Position numbers and translations under genes: made by a program. Below the pieces are notes generated by a model. The model did not search any database, had not been told where the DNA came from, and saw only the letters and a list, made by a program, of their open reading frames with translations. A stretch of DNA of 64,000 nucleotides, taken from assembly GCA_021209875.1 (NCBI GenBank), contig JAGYVD010000004.1, positions 4,501,001 through 4,565,000 on the forward strand. The letters are read 5' to 3'. Source of the stretch: Rosellinia necatrix (taxonomy: Eukaryota > Ascomycota > Sordariomycetes > Xylariales > Xylariaceae). This document shows positions 32,049 through 43,734 of the stretch, in pieces. Position 1 is the first letter of the stretch. Each line of letters starts with the position of its first letter.

Positions 32049-34415
32049 GGTCCCACAATGACAACAACAACAACAACAATAACAACAACATCGGGTCATC
32101 ATCGCTCGCCACCCAATGTCACGGCCGGGCATTTGCGGCGTGACGGGACCGTACGTGTTGCATTACATTACATACGCTGAGTAGGACTGGGGGGGAGGGG
32201 CTACTTTGTGTGGGAGAGATAGCAGGTGTATGTATGTGTGTGTTGTGTGTGGCAGGGTATAGGTATAGGCAAGGAGCTACCTGGCTGCTGCTAGGTCCAA
32301 AGTTTACTACGAGAGAAAATACAAACCGTATACATGTTTGGAGACTACTACCTAGGTCAGGTTCTCACCGCGCGTTTAATATCGTTCTGCCTTGGGGCCT
32401 CCCTCATCTTATGTATGGACGTTGAAACAACCCCCCTTCCCCGGCCCTGGTCAAGCGCGGATGTCGACCCCAGCACAACCATGGTTTCTGGCCTCGTAAT
32501 CCCATCTGATGATTTCTATCGCAGTAGTATAAGCCACTCCGTTAACATGACACGGCGTACCTACCTACCTACGGCTGATCTCATCTCATCTTTTAGTTAG
32601 TGAGCATCTCTATCGCCGAGTTAAACGTACGACCGACCGACCGACCCGGTAGGCAGACAGATAACATTTTGTGTGCCCGTCACCATATTACTAGGAGCAC
32701 GCTATATATATATATGCCTGGTCATCCTGGAGGAAAAGGGTTTTTGCACAGCCAACCAACTAGCTTAACTAACCAACTAGCTAGCGGCGAGGCAGGCCGG
32801 CAGGCCGGCATGACTCGGCAGTTTATATGTATGAGCACTATATAGTCTACATCTATAGTCCAGCCCGAGATGGTTCTAACTAAGATAGTGAGTTTGGACA
32901 AAAGAGGATGAATAAATGCGTCTGTTTATATCCTGAACCGCCAGCTCAGCCTGGTCCCCACGCTAGTCAAAAAAAAAAAAAAACCTTCCAGCCGGCCGGT
33001 ATGGCTAGCTTTCTATGTATGCAACAACTGCCTCCCGACCTCGCCGCCGTACACTATATACGTCTATCCATCTGTAATTCTCATAGTGTTATAGACAGGT
33101 AAGGTGAACAAGTGCCGAGCGACCGAGAGTTTTTTTTATTTTTCAGCCCGCCGGAGCTTTTCCCGCTCCCAAATCCTTCCTCCCCCTCCTCCCCCGTGCC
33201 ACGTTAAAACGGTCCGGATTCCTGCTGCTGGTCACCACAAACGCCTTCTTTTCTCATGCGGGATGTTCCCCCCTTTAGCATATCAGATACGAGGGCCGAC
33301 TTTATTCGGGTTCTCCACTTCAACTCCTTGATCTGATCCAGTCCAGTTTGGTCTAGATAGCTTTATCCCGTGTGTCGGTACACTGGGCGTGAAGACACAC
33401 TGTATAAACCCTCTAGTAGCGATCCAAGCTTTTGCCCTCTCGATCTTGCATCTGAGTAGTACCCGCTCCAGACCCAAATCTTGCTTGCCCCTCCCCACCT
33501 CCCCTTCAATCTGCATAAACAGGAGAGAGAGAGAAAAAAAAAAAGGGGGGTGGGTGAGGGTTGAACATCTAGGCAGTTCCCTGGGATGACCCTCACGCGG
33601 CTATGAGACGCGCCGCTAAAAGCTTAATATCCACCGCCTGGTGCAAACTCTAAGCGTACTTTGAGACGGAGGGATCCAAAAGAGTAAGTAAACACATGGG
33701 ACTGACTTAGCAAATTGGAACTCAAAGCGTCTCATCGGGGTACTTGCGATATCGTAGCCGCCCTGGAGGAATAGTGTTAACAATTCAAGTTCCTTAGATA
33801 CCCCATTTCATTGGAGGCTATGGGCAGATTTCTAAAGTCACATATCGCAACTGACAGGAAATCTAAAAGGGAACAGGGATAGGCTTAGCGAGCAAGGCAT
33901 GGTCACAATGTAAAAGCCAGGCTTTGCATTGAACTGGTTGAGGTTATCCCTAGCCAGAGGGCCCCCGCCTAGAATCACGTTCGGCACACTGTAGGGAACA
34001 TATACACATTAACTTGACAAGCCGGCCGTTTTACCTGGCCTTATTTTCATGGTGGTTCACCCCGCTCCGCAAGCGCTCTCACGATCAGATGCAAACAGTG
34101 TAGGAAATAACGAAGTCGAAACCGCTCCGAGGGTATTTGGTGCATGTAATTCAGCGCGCTAATAGAACGAATGGTGTCAATAAATGACCGTGTGGTGATG
34201 GCGGATATGCCGTTTCTCTTCCTTTTGTTGTCCCCAACCAACCCCTGTTCCGAAGCCAAACCAACCAAAATCACATGTTGAACGACACAAAACTCCATGA
34301 CAATGCAAAATGCCTGGTAGAACCAGCCGTTGACGGCGAATAGATTAGCATTGAACAGTCGAGGTCGCTGGTCGCCCTCTCCTCATGTGCCCTAACCCGG
34401 TATGACACCCCCCCA
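32049..34415. other. Intergenic, simple repeats only
   Basis: Contains (CAA)n at about 32057-32091, (GACC)n at 32629-32646, a TAGC/TAAC-rich stretch near 32758-32785, poly-A at 32970-32984 and A/G runs near 33521-33550. No ORF shows coding character. Confidence 0.6.
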
Positions 34416-35453
34416 TTATTGATCTGGATTGGCGATGAAAAGCCGGCCAGAGCTCAGAGTCATAGTCCTCTCATCGACGCTGCCTCTCCTCTTCAGATCT
34501 TCGGGGTTCTTAACACTCTTCTCCCTCGTGAGGGCCGCGTTTAACATGCTGTTGCTCGCAAGTTTGGCAGCGCTAGCGGCACCTAGTTCGGGCAAGGCGT
34601 CTGCCCTCTCGGCGCTACTGCCACTGTGAGTGCTCATGGCACGATCAGGTCGGTCGTCACCGGGTTTGTATTCAGGGTCATCTACCATGCTACCCCGATC
34701 AGGGGTACCCGTTGGGCTCCAACGCTTGCCGCTCTGCCCAATACTCCCCGAGGTACGATAGGCAGCGCCGCGGCGGCCGCTGGCCGTACTGCTACGCCCA
34801 CTGCTGCGCCCACTGCTCCCCGTCCTACGGTGGTGCAGCTTCTGCGCAGAGGCCTCATCTTCCTCGCTGTCTTCGCCCTCTACCTCGGTAGCGCTTAGCC
34901 GTATTGGAACACCGCCGACGCCCATGTAATGGTTTTCTGGTGTGTACCCGACTACGCCCGGCTTGCCATGATGTCGAAATTTAGTCACGACCTTTGTAGC
35001 ACCGCTCATACCTGTGCCCGTCCGGGTTTGCGTCGTGCGGCCAGTGACTTCTTGAGCCGCTCTTTGTTTGGCAGCGCGTTGTTGGGCCAGTGTGCGCGGG
35101 TCCTCAGGCTGTGCCCGATCGCACCATACCGTAGCTTTTTGTTTGCGAAGCAAGGCGACGTAGCCGGTTGGTTGGTTGCCGGATGACCTTGAAGACGTAC
35201 TACGTCGGAGGTCGGTGGTGGGCGAAGTTCGAAACGTAGCCGGCGGCTGGTTGCTTGAGGATGTGCTGAAGGTATTGACCGAAGGCGAGCGCCGAGCGTG
35301 GCCCGCGGGAAGCTGGGGTTGTTGTAAATGGGTGGGCATTGGATGATGCTGTGCAGGAAAGGTGTTGGACGAGGTCGTTCTCGTCCTGGAGTGGGAGTAA
35401 ACCGGCGCTGGATCGAGAGGTCGCCTCCCCGAGCCATAGTCTGGGCCATACAT
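34416..35453 (-). CDS. Conserved fungal low-complexity protein (345 aa)
   Basis: An uninterrupted ORF from ATG 35453. The first ~95 residues are Ser/Thr/Pro/Gln-rich and disordered. A compact conserved-looking core follows: GYVALLRKQKATVWCDRAQP, EDPRTLAQQRAAKQRAAQEV, TKFRHHGKPGVVGYTPEN and HYMGVGGVPIRLSATEVEGE. The rest is again Ser/Arg/Gly/Asp-rich, ending GRLFIANPDQ. The core pattern and the end are ones I associate with a conserved, uncharacterised protein of filamentous ascomycetes; no enzymatic motif, signal peptide or membrane helix is visible. ED-rich and RS-rich patches suggest phospho-regulation or scaffold behaviour; this is inference. Upstream (to 36.1 kb) lies a minisatellite that may be part of its leader or promoter. 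Confidence 0.82.
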   Translation of the reverse strand: MYGPDYGSGRRPLDPAPVYSHSRTRTTSSNTFPAQHHPMPTHLQQPQLPAGHARRSPSVNTFSTSSSNQPPATFRTSPTTDLRRSTSSRSSGNQPTGYVALLRKQKATVWCDRAQPEDPRTLAQQRAAKQRAAQEVTGRTTQTRTGTGMSGATKVVTKFRHHGKPGVVGYTPENHYMGVGGVPIRLSATEVEGEDSEEDEASAQKLHHRRTGSSGRSSGRSSTASGRRGAAYRTSGSIGQSGKRWSPTGTPDRGSMVDDPEYKPGDDRPDRAMSTHSGSSAERADALPELGAASAAKLASNSMLNAALTREKSVKNPEDLKRRGSVDERTMTLSSGRLFIANPDQ

Positions 35454-38400
35454 GGCGAAATGGGTCGAGGGTTCCTTGACCCTCGCGAAAAGCGACGGGA
35501 GGTATGTGTTACTCGTGATCGGATCGACGATCGTGTGGGGAGGTCTCCTTCTTGGACGAATGACCCGACAGGAATTCGACTGGGATGTTGAGTTGGTCGG
35601 TACGGGACGGGTGCGCTGCTGGTCCTTTTATATATCGGCGAACGAGTTCGGCCTCGGTAATAATGACAGGTACCAATGGCTCCGTGGGCTTCTGGGTCTT
35701 CTGTCGAGCGTAGAAAGGTTAGAGTATGCTCGAAGGGTTAGGTGTTTGGAGGCCGGATCGTCAGGTCGGCCTGACGATGAAAGCGACAAGGCGAGAGGGA
35801 GAGAGAGGCCCGAGGATAGGAAGAAAGAGGAGCAAGGAGGGGGGGGTGTCGAAAAGACAACAGCCACAGTTTATAGACTGTGGTGCTGCTACCACTCACT
35901 CACCTACGCACCAGAATCCCGCGTGCGGCAGTGGTGGGATGACTAGAATGCAGTGGGAATGCAGTGGAAATGCAGTGTGGAAATGCAGTGGAAATGTAGT
36001 AGAAATGCAGTAGGAATGCAGTAGAAATGCAGGCTACGTGGGAAGGGAAATGTGCGAGGCCGATGTGTGAGGCCGATGTGTGAGTGCGAGTCCAATGTGC
36101 GAGGCCTGACGTGATCGAACTGGGAGAGCCTTGCATATATCGTACCTAAAGGATGCTGCGTTCTGTCGAATGCGGAAGCGTACCTTATATCCTCTGTTTG
36201 CGCGTTCCCGGTAGAGGCTGGTCGTCCACGTTGCTGCTTTGTCCCAGGAAAGAGGTATGGTATGCGTGTGGTGGTTGGTTGCAATGCAAATGCTGCAAAT
36301 GCTGCAAATGCTGTCTCAAAAAAGATGGACTGACGGATTGGACAGAGGCAGACCGACAGCGACAAATATCTACCCTGCCTACCAGGTAAGGTACAGTACC
36401 TGATGGATCTGCGAGCATAGTTGGGTTGGTACGTACTCTACCTAGTTACCTCCCAAGCCCACGCCGACATGTACCTGGCTACCTAGGCACAGGTTGGTAG
36501 GTAAGCGCATGGCATGGCATGGCGCTGGCAGGCAGGGAGCTGGGTATGCTGTACCCCCATACCCCAGTCGGTACCTACCTAAAAGAGCCAGAGGGCGGGC
36601 GTGCGAAAATGGCTCGATGTTTCTACTACTTTAGTGCTAGTGGAGTGTGATGGCCAAGCTGTTGGAGTTCGATCGAGTGGCCAGTAAGAAACGCAGGAGC
36701 CCTTGAATCTCTACCGAAGGGAGCTTAGCGCCCATCGCCCATTACCTACAGCAGACCTACAGGCAGACTACAGGTGACCGCAGCACGGTCGGGTGAATTG
36801 GCCGATCATCGATGATGAGATCACCTCCAACTCAATTGTCGTAAACGGCAAACGTCTTCCCGGTCAATCTACAAGATCGGTTTCTGATACCCCTGGGCAT
36901 TCGTAACCCAGAAAACAAGATAGCGAAGGGGAGATGGACAGACGGTTGAGCATTGCATAAACCGGCAATCCACTGGTGCGTAACTGGATGAATGAATGAA
37001 TAGATTACTCAACTGCTACCACTGCCTCCACCTACCTACAGTTACGAACCAAAGTAGCACCCGATGCTGCAAGCGCGCGCCGGTTCGGTTTCGCCGACAC
37101 CCTCTTGTTCGGGTGTTGTTGTACGTTGTTACGTTGTCGTCCACCCAAGGTCAATTGGAGATGCAAAGGCCGGGGTCGGTGCCGAGTCGACCGGCCTTCG
37201 CTCGCTCACTCGTTATCGGCATATTCGCCCCAGTAAAGAAAGAGTAAGACTAGTAACCTCGTCGGTTGCCTCCGACTGGATCGTATACCTAGCATCTACC
37301 TGACTGGTAGTGCGGCGGAGTGGGACAAAGGGCGAAGTGAAAGGCGCGGTTAGTTGATGGGGCCGCGGAAAAGAGTGGAAGATCAACTACCTAGTTATCC
37401 ATTCATACATACTTTAGTAGCAAATACACTATAGCAGTAGTTAGTGTAAGTAAGTACTAGGTAGCAGGTTACGGAAGACCACCAAGTTAACAGTGCTGTA
37501 CCTACCACAATCCCACGTGGGGAATTTTTTTTTTTTTCCTCAAAGGTGGGGTTCGTCAAAGGATGAGCGGTCCAACGAGCTGAAAGAGGGACCTGGCTAG
37601 GTACCTACCCTATGAAGGGCCGAGGAACTGCCTGTCGACCAATCAAATTCTTAAGTCAGTATTCGTCACTGCTACTTAAGCCTTAAGCATCGCCAGAGCA
37701 CTAACGCAGATACATGCTACAGGTAGGTAGTTACCTCAACCATTCCCCGTCATCGTATCCCCCCAAGATCATCAACCGAGAGGTGTTCACGGGATTCCAA
37801 GCGTGGCAAATTGCCCAATCATGCTCAACTAAGATTTCCAGGCCTCCCACTAGTTAGATCTTTGGTGCGGGCAAGGGTACCACTTGTAACCCGAAGACGG
37901 CGCCGTTGCGATCTTGTGGAACGATCGTGGTGATGCAGTGCTCTGCAATAGATCGCCGCCGCCAACCCAGGCTACGACCGTGGATAGGGCCATGGATAGG
38001 ACGGCATTTCTAGGCTAGTTCCCGGTGGTCAACTCCGACGACACACGCTGGCCGGAAACTAAGCTCGCAACCTTACCTAAAGAGCGTGCGTCAACACCGT
38101 AACCAAATGATTAGAAACAGCCCAGCCGTTCTCGTTGTCGTACTCATCTACCGTACTCAGACTAGCTGCGGAGCAGATCATGAAACCTCCAGCCGGTGAA
38201 GCGAGCCGACGAGGTCAGAAGAGGATCAGGGATATAACTATGGGATTATGTCAATTGAGAGGGAATCGGGGTCCGAACCGTCCGAACCCTGGAACAAATC
38301 CTTTAGGAGTTCAATCCCTCATGGGGTTATCCTGTCGGGTCTCGCTCAGCCGACGTGGCACGTTGTGAAAAAGCCGACCCTCTAGAGCTACAATAGCTAC

Positions 38401-39497
38401 GAGGGTGCATAACAGCAACAACAACAATAACAACAACAACAACATCGAAGGCACCAAGGCGGAAGAAAAGCAATGTGGGTGATATGGGGCTCCTTAGGCC
38501 CCACTCTAGAACAGTACCAGGTGCCAAGGAAGGCTTGCATCGGATAACGCCATGATGGGTATTTTAGTGATCATGGAATGGAATGAAGCCATTCAGGTCC
38601 GATTTGGTCCGTCCTTTCTTCCGTATTTTGTACCCGTGCAGCAGGGGATAGGATAGAGCACGTCCGGGGACGGCCAGGACAAGGCGCGTTCAAATATCGC
38701 CCAGACTTGCCCTATCTCACCCATACATGTAGAATGTAGAACCGGATTGTACGATGACGCTTTAAGAAGGTAGCACAGCTTTTCTGTTTTGGTTTTTCAT
38801 TAAACGCAAACACGCTGAGTTTGCCATCGTCAGCGAAACTTGAAGTCATACCAACCACCAACCTGGCGAAGCCACCAACCCCGTCCAATCAGAGGCACAG
38901 TCTCCTCGTACGCCTCACAGGCAAACAATACCTACATACAGACTACATACATACAGACCACATACACATTGTAGGTTAGTTACTACGTACCAAGAACTCG
39001 ACTGCGCCGGGTAACCTTAGTTGCCCCCAGGTTGGCTTATGTCTCGATGAAACGTTGTGACGTTTGGGCTAATCAGATTGTCCATGATGTCAAAGTTGTG
39101 AACGATCCTTGCTTAATTCCCCCCACCTATTCGCTTGCTCGAGATGCAGGCGCCCAGTCACCAGCCGGGCCTAGGATGACGAAGATCAGAATTGCCTTAA
39201 CTACCTACCTACACTAGTTGTGGTGCAACCACCCAGAAGCATACATACCTTATCCAGAACGACACGGGCCAAGTCGAAGGGCCTCGGGGAGTCGAATACA
39301 TAGATGATGGGGGCACGTTATGGTGAGCCCAATTAGTGCTGACTTCCGGTAAGTACCCCACTTAGATAAACTTTCAAAAGTGCCACTGTAGATCCCTGAT
39401 TCAGATATGTAGTGTACTTAGGTGAGTCGGGTAAGTATGTACATACATATGCGTTTGGTATAGTTACACTGAGGCTTAGTTACTTACCTAACCTACC
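35454..39497. other. Repeat-rich intergenic region left of the retrotransposon
   Basis: Four kilobases with no supported gene. It is dense in TAGGTAGG/ACCTACCT motifs, and holds a minisatellite (35945-36032), TGCAAATGC triplicates (36283-36312), an imperfect GGCCGATGTGTGA duplication (36058-36085) and (CAA)n at 38412-38442. The ORFs of 60-95 codons are built from these repeats. Confidence 0.6.
35945..36032. repeat. 10-bp minisatellite (GAAATGCAGT)n
   Basis: Eight to nine imperfect copies of GAAATGCAGTG/GGAATGCAGT in tandem, about 490 bp upstream of the 345-residue protein's start codon. Confidence 0.85.
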
Positions 39498-39502
39498 TCT
39501 AC
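39498..39502. repeat. Target-site duplication, left copy (TCTAC)
   Basis: TCTAC directly precedes the left LTR and recurs directly after the right LTR at 46507-46511: a 5-bp duplication typical of Ty3/gypsy integration. Confidence 0.92.
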
Positions 39503-39650
39503 TGTAGCAAGGGAATGGATCAATCTGTACGAGTATGTATTGGGATGTAGAAGGGATGGATAAGTCCAAGCCCTCGCACTACGGCTACTGTGTACTAAGT
39601 GTTACATGTGGGTCTCCGTAGTGGGTCTCCCTGCAAGGGTAAGTGCTACA
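39503..39650 (-). repeat. 3' LTR (148 bp)
   Basis: Begins TGTAGCAAGG and ends GTGCTACA on the plus strand; identical over its full length to 46359-46506. It is the 3' LTR because the ORFs run on the minus strand. Confidence 0.95.
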
Positions 39651-39665
39651 ATCTGCCCCCAAAAG
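39651..39665 (-). other. Putative polypurine tract
   Basis: On the minus strand CTTTTGGGGGCAGAT lies directly against the 3' LTR, the expected position for plus-strand DNA priming. Assigned by position and purine bias. Confidence 0.55.
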
Positions 39666-39732
39666 AAACAAAATGCTGCGTCCCGCAGCTAAAATATTCC
39701 ATCCCTTATTTTTGTTTAAAATACTCCATTCC

Positions 39733-42700
39733 TTATTCCTGTTTTTCCGTCTCGTTTGATCGTATTTTTCTTTTGTAGTAATCGTCGATAAGTCCTGAGT
39801 CTGGTCCCAACTGGTCCCTCGTGAGCCACTCGTCGAACTCATGCCCAATCCCGTCGTATTTAATTAAGTATTGTACCTGTCCGTTGCTTACCCTTGTACC
39901 TATGACCCGTTCGCGTGGGTGGTCTTGAGCCCGTATAGGCCCAATTGGGGGAAGACTTCTGCCGTATTTATCAAATCTGGCCGGCTCGAGGTGGTCAATG
40001 GAGATGACATCGTGGATTCTGGCATTATATTGGCTCAAATCTAGTCTGTAGGCCAACGAGCCGACTCTTTCGGTAACTGTGAAGGGTCCCGCGTAGCGTT
40101 GGGACATCTTCGGTCCTGTGATTGATGCCGTAGGTATATTGTATCCTTTATGCAGCCGCAGTAACACTTTATCTCCGACATTGAAGAATTTGGGTTGTCT
40201 GCGTTTGTCGTAATGCTTCTTCATAGTCATGGATGCCAAGGCGATCGCATCTGAAGCTTCGATACGCGCCGCGGGGAGTAGGGGCAGACGTCCGGGTTGC
40301 TGGGTTGGTGGTGCCAAAATGTCTATAATACCCGCTGGTGTAAATCCTCGTGCCAGTTCGTTAGGTGATGCGTTGGTTGTGCTGTGCCTTGTGTTGTTGT
40401 GTTCGAACTGCAATCGTGGAATCACTCGCGGCCAATCTTGAGGGTCTTCCATCGCATGTATATAATACCGCAATATAGACTGTGTTGTTTGTACCATGAT
40501 TTCTGACTGACCGTCTGCCTGTGGGTGGTACGCGGCTGCGTAAAGCAACTTGGTACCAAGGCGTTCCCAGACAGCCGACCACAGCGCGGAAAGAAATTTG
40601 GGATCGCGGTCGGAGATAATCACTCGTGGGATTCCCCAGCCTGCCAGCAGAAGCCGGGATATCAAGGCACGTCCCCACTGTGCGGCTGTCCATTTCTTGC
40701 TGCCTGGTATAAATTGTGTTTCCTTGGTCAATTTGCAAACTACCACCATTACCGAATCAAAGCCCTCGGTGGACATCGGCAGCGCCATAATGAAATCTAT
40801 TGTAATGCTGTAGTAAGGGCATGGCGGCGACAAAATTGGCTGAAGACTGCCGTATGGTTTATGCTTGCGAGGCTGTAGTATTTGGCATTCGGGACACCCC
40901 TCAATGTATTCCTTAAGCCGCTTCAGACCACGGTGAATACAGAATTGTTGAAGTATGTGCGTAAGTTTCCCGTAGCTAATATGATTTGGGCCGTGTATAG
41001 CTTCCCAGAATTGTGGCAGACAAGATCGGGGTATACAGAGTCTGTCGGCATGTGTGTCCGACTTCCGCCATAATAAGCCGTCTCGTGTGTAGAATGGAAG
41101 ATTAGCTTTATTGGCTGTGGATAGTGTCCTCTCGCGCGCAAGGACTTCCAATGTTGTCCGCATATATGGGTCCTCCCCGTATCCTCTTTGCAGTCGCGAT
41201 TTGAAGTCGGGGTCAAGTTGTATAAGTGTGGTAGTATCTTTTTGAGGATCTCCCAAAGGGATGTCCACGTCGTGCTCGTGCCCCTGCTCGTCCGGCGACA
41301 CCATTGACGGGAGTTGTTGCAGTACCCAGTGCATTGCCCAATGTTCCTCTCTGTCGTCGGGAAGTTCATCTAAGCCGCCGGGATCGCCAGCTTGGGGGTC
41401 ACAGACGTCACCCGAGTTGTCGCGAGGCAGCCTGCTCAACGCGTCGGGGACTACGTGATGACGGCCTGGCTTGTGAAGCACGCGAACTTCGAACTGGCTG
41501 ATGTATTCCAATGCCCGTATAATCTTTTTGTTGGCGTTGCTGGCGGCTGTAGAATTTACCAAGTCTGTGCGATTGTGTAATCCCAGTATACCCTTGCAAT
41601 CCGTAAATATAATTGGGGGCACGACTTTAGTTGTGTTCAGCCAATGTCGACATTTTTTAAGCAGCCACACGAATCCGCAAAGCTCCATCTCTGTTGGCCA
41701 ATACTTGAGCTCAGCGTTAGTCAACGGGCGAGATAAGAAGGCTATAGTCTGAATTGCTTGCCGGGGTGGATACTTGACGATAACATTGTTTTGCATCAGC
41801 TTTGGAATCACCTGTTCATCGACGTGGTAGACTTCCACACCAATGCCGTCAGCGGACGCGTCAAAATCTGCGAACAGCTGACGATTAGGCGAACAGAAGG
41901 CCAGCGATATATTGTCTAACAGGGCTTGCTTGATCTGGGCGAATGCCATACGCTCCTTGGCCAAAGGGAATGCAAATGCGACTGTGGTAGCCCATGTTCG
42001 TCGGACATGTTTAGATTGACCTGATTTAGCTCGCTTAAGTAATTCCGTCTTGCGCTCCTGGAGTGGTTTGATCAGTATCCCGTGTCGGGGACATGATGTG
42101 CGGAGCCATGTGGTTAAACCGATGAATACCTCCAAATCTCTCAATGTCTCTGGGAATTGGAGTCGTTTGATTGCAGCCAATTTTTCCTCTGTAGTAGTCA
42201 TACCGAAGGAATCGACCAATTTGCCCAATACCACCGTGCTTGGGAACGCTACATATGACTTTGATGGTCCGATGCTGATGTTCTTATCGCGGAAAACTGT
42301 GAGGACCTCCCGCAGGTCTTGGAGATGGCCGTCGAGGTCATCCGATGGAACGACGACATCGTCACAGTAAGATTTTGCAACGGTGTGTTCAAGCATAGCG
42401 TCGGTCTGACGCTGGACATACGCATTGCTGTTCTTGTACCCCATCACGGCGCATTCGTATGTGAATTGGCCCATGTGTGTAGTTATAGTAAAGACCCATT
42501 GTGACTGTGGGTGGACGCGCCATTGATAATAAAAGGCGATAGCATCAAATATGCTCTGGAATGGCTTTCCTGCTATATGGTCCATGATTTCATCTTGGGT
42601 GCGTATGGGGTAAGCGTCTTGCAAGACTACTTTGTTGAGGGGCCTGATATCGACAACCATGCGACCCATTCTGTTGGCTTCGTTTTCCTGTTTAAGGGCC

Positions 42701-43734
42701 TTGTTTGTCTTCAGCTTGTTTTTCCATATAACAAAGACAGGAAAAGAGAATGGGACTTGTTTTCTGGTTCGGTACAACTTTCCTTGTTCCTTAAGTCCGG
42801 TAACCGTGTTTTCCACGACTTGTTTGCCATCTCGGGGGAGTGGGTAGACCCTGCAGTGTCGGGGAATCTCCTTTTCCCATCCGGGCTTGAGATGCACCCT
42901 CATCCATTCCTCCATGGGTATATCGACATAACCTGTGTCCCTGAACACCATTTCGAATTCATCCAGAAGCTGGGAGACTCGCCGACGCTGGTCTGGATTG
43001 CCAGGGTCATCGTAGATATTGACCCCTGTTTTAGGGTGTTTAACCGTGTGTTCAGTATGGATGAATTTATCGGTGTCCTGTCGAAGCTTTGGTTTGCGTA
43101 CCGCCAACTCAGCTGCCTCGTGGGCGTATGCTTCCTCTACCTGGTATGCAGAACACTCCGGATCGATGGACATGAGGTGTCCCAGCATTTTTTGGGAAGG
43201 TATATGTATGGGCTTGTCTGTGTCGTTTTTGACCATTATCTCGTTCATGCCGGCGTCAGTAATTGATGCGAATGTGCTTACTTGAGTGTCAGCCGGCTCG
43301 AAAAGCAAGTCTTGCCCGTCGTCTATTGCTGCATGCTGTACCGGGATAAGTGTGTAGCTTCTGGGATTAATTGTCTGTTGTGTCCTTGTCCTGACCTCAA
43401 CATTCTGACGTTTTCCCCGTGGTGTAGAATCTGTAGGGATCACGACGTCGCATGACTGTATGACAGCCTCGTTGCGGGACATAAGTATATCAAATTTCTC
43501 AGGGCCTAGAACATCTGTACCCAGAAGCATGTGTGCCCGCAAGTCGTCGACCAGAGCGACCTCTCGCACGAAAGATGCTGTCGCGGGTTTCCTTGTTGTC
43601 ACACTTCTGCCCTGGAAATACATAGGCATCATGACATACTCGTCCGAGGTATGAAGCGTCGCGCCAAGTCCTCGCAATGTCAGTGGGGTAGCCCGTTTGC
43701 GGACTTCCAGTGCCGGGTAGTTTTCCCGAATCCA
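39733..43734 (-). CDS. pol: Retrotransposon pol (PR end-RT-RNaseH-INT-chromodomain)
   Basis: The open frame continues directly from the UAA that ends gag (43735-43737), in the same frame. There is no ATG until the MMPM segment at about 43632, so pol is probably made only as a gag-pol fusion or after loss of the stop. Domains in order: rest of the aspartic protease (ending near LLGTDVLGPEKFDILMSR); RT with VVDIRPLN, MGYKNSNAYVQRQTD and the YCDD catalytic box; RNase H with LFADFDASADG and a later TDCKG; integrase with an H..H..CPEC zinc domain and the DDE triad in TIDFIMALP, IISDRDPKF and ADGQSEIMVQT; C-terminal chromodomain-like segment near VIGTRV..WLTRDQL. All catalytic residues that I can check are present. 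Stop at 39733-39735. Confidence 0.95.
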   Translation of the reverse strand, partial: WIRENYPALEVRKRATPLTLRGLGATLHTSDEYVMMPMYFQGRSVTTRKPATASFVREVALVDDLRAHMLLGTDVLGPEKFDILMSRNEAVIQSCDVVIPTDSTPRGKRQNVEVRTRTQQTINPRSYTLIPVQHAAIDDGQDLLFEPADTQVSTFASITDAGMNEIMVKNDTDKPIHIPSQKMLGHLMSIDPECSAYQVEEAYAHEAAELAVRKPKLRQDTDKFIHTEHTVKHPKTGVNIYDDPGNPDQRRRVSQLLDEFEMVFRDTGYVDIPMEEWMRVHLKPGWEKEIPRHCRVYPLPRDGKQVVENTVTGLKEQGKLYRTRKQVPFSFPVFVIWKNKLKTNKALKQENEANRMGRMVVDIRPLNKVVLQDAYPIRTQDEIMDHIAGKPFQSIFDAIAFYYQWRVHPQSQWVFTITTHMGQFTYECAVMGYKNSNAYVQRQTDAMLEHTVAKSYCDDVVVPSDDLDGHLQDLREVLTVFRDKNISIGPSKSYVAFPSTVVLGKLVDSFGMTTTEEKLAAIKRLQFPETLRDLEVFIGLTTWLRTSCPRHGILIKPLQERKTELLKRAKSGQSKHVRRTWATTVAFAFPLAKERMAFAQIKQALLDNISLAFCSPNRQLFADFDASADGIGVEVYHVDEQVIPKLMQNNVIVKYPPRQAIQTIAFLSRPLTNAELKYWPTEMELCGFVWLLKKCRHWLNTTKVVPPIIFTDCKGILGLHNRTDLVNSTAASNANKKIIRALEYISQFEVRVLHKPGRHHVVPDALSRLPRDNSGDVCDPQAGDPGGLDELPDDREEHWAMHWVLQQLPSMVSPDEQGHEHDVDIPLGDPQKDTTTLIQLDPDFKSRLQRGYGEDPYMRTTLEVLARERTLSTANKANLPFYTRDGLLWRKSDTHADRLCIPRSCLPQFWEAIHGPNHISYGKLTHILQQFCIHRGLKRLKEYIEGCPECQILQPRKHKPYGSLQPILSPPCPYYSITIDFIMALPMSTEGFDSVMVVVCKLTKETQFIPGSKKWTAAQWGRALISRLLLAGWGIPRVIISDRDPKFLSALWSAVWERLGTKLLYAAAYHPQADGQSEIMVQTTQSILRYYIHAMEDPQDWPRVIPRLQFEHNNTRHSTTNASPNELARGFTPAGIIDILAPPTQQPGRLPLLPAARIEASDAIALASMTMKKHYDKRRQPKFFNVGDKVLLRLHKGYNIPTASITGPKMSQRYAGPFTVTERVGSLAYRLDLSQYNARIHDVISIDHLEPARFDKYGRSLPPIGPIRAQDHPRERVIGTRVSNGQVQYLIKYDGIGHEFDEWLTRDQLGPDSGLIDDYYKRKIRSNETEKQE

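Noticed and set aside
36996..37303. Overlapping 79-83-codon ORFs
   Set aside because: Two overlapping frames with random composition in repeat-rich DNA; no motif.
42511..43266. 251-codon plus-strand ORF
   Set aside because: Lies inside the retrotransposon pol gene in antisense; pol motifs are unambiguous.
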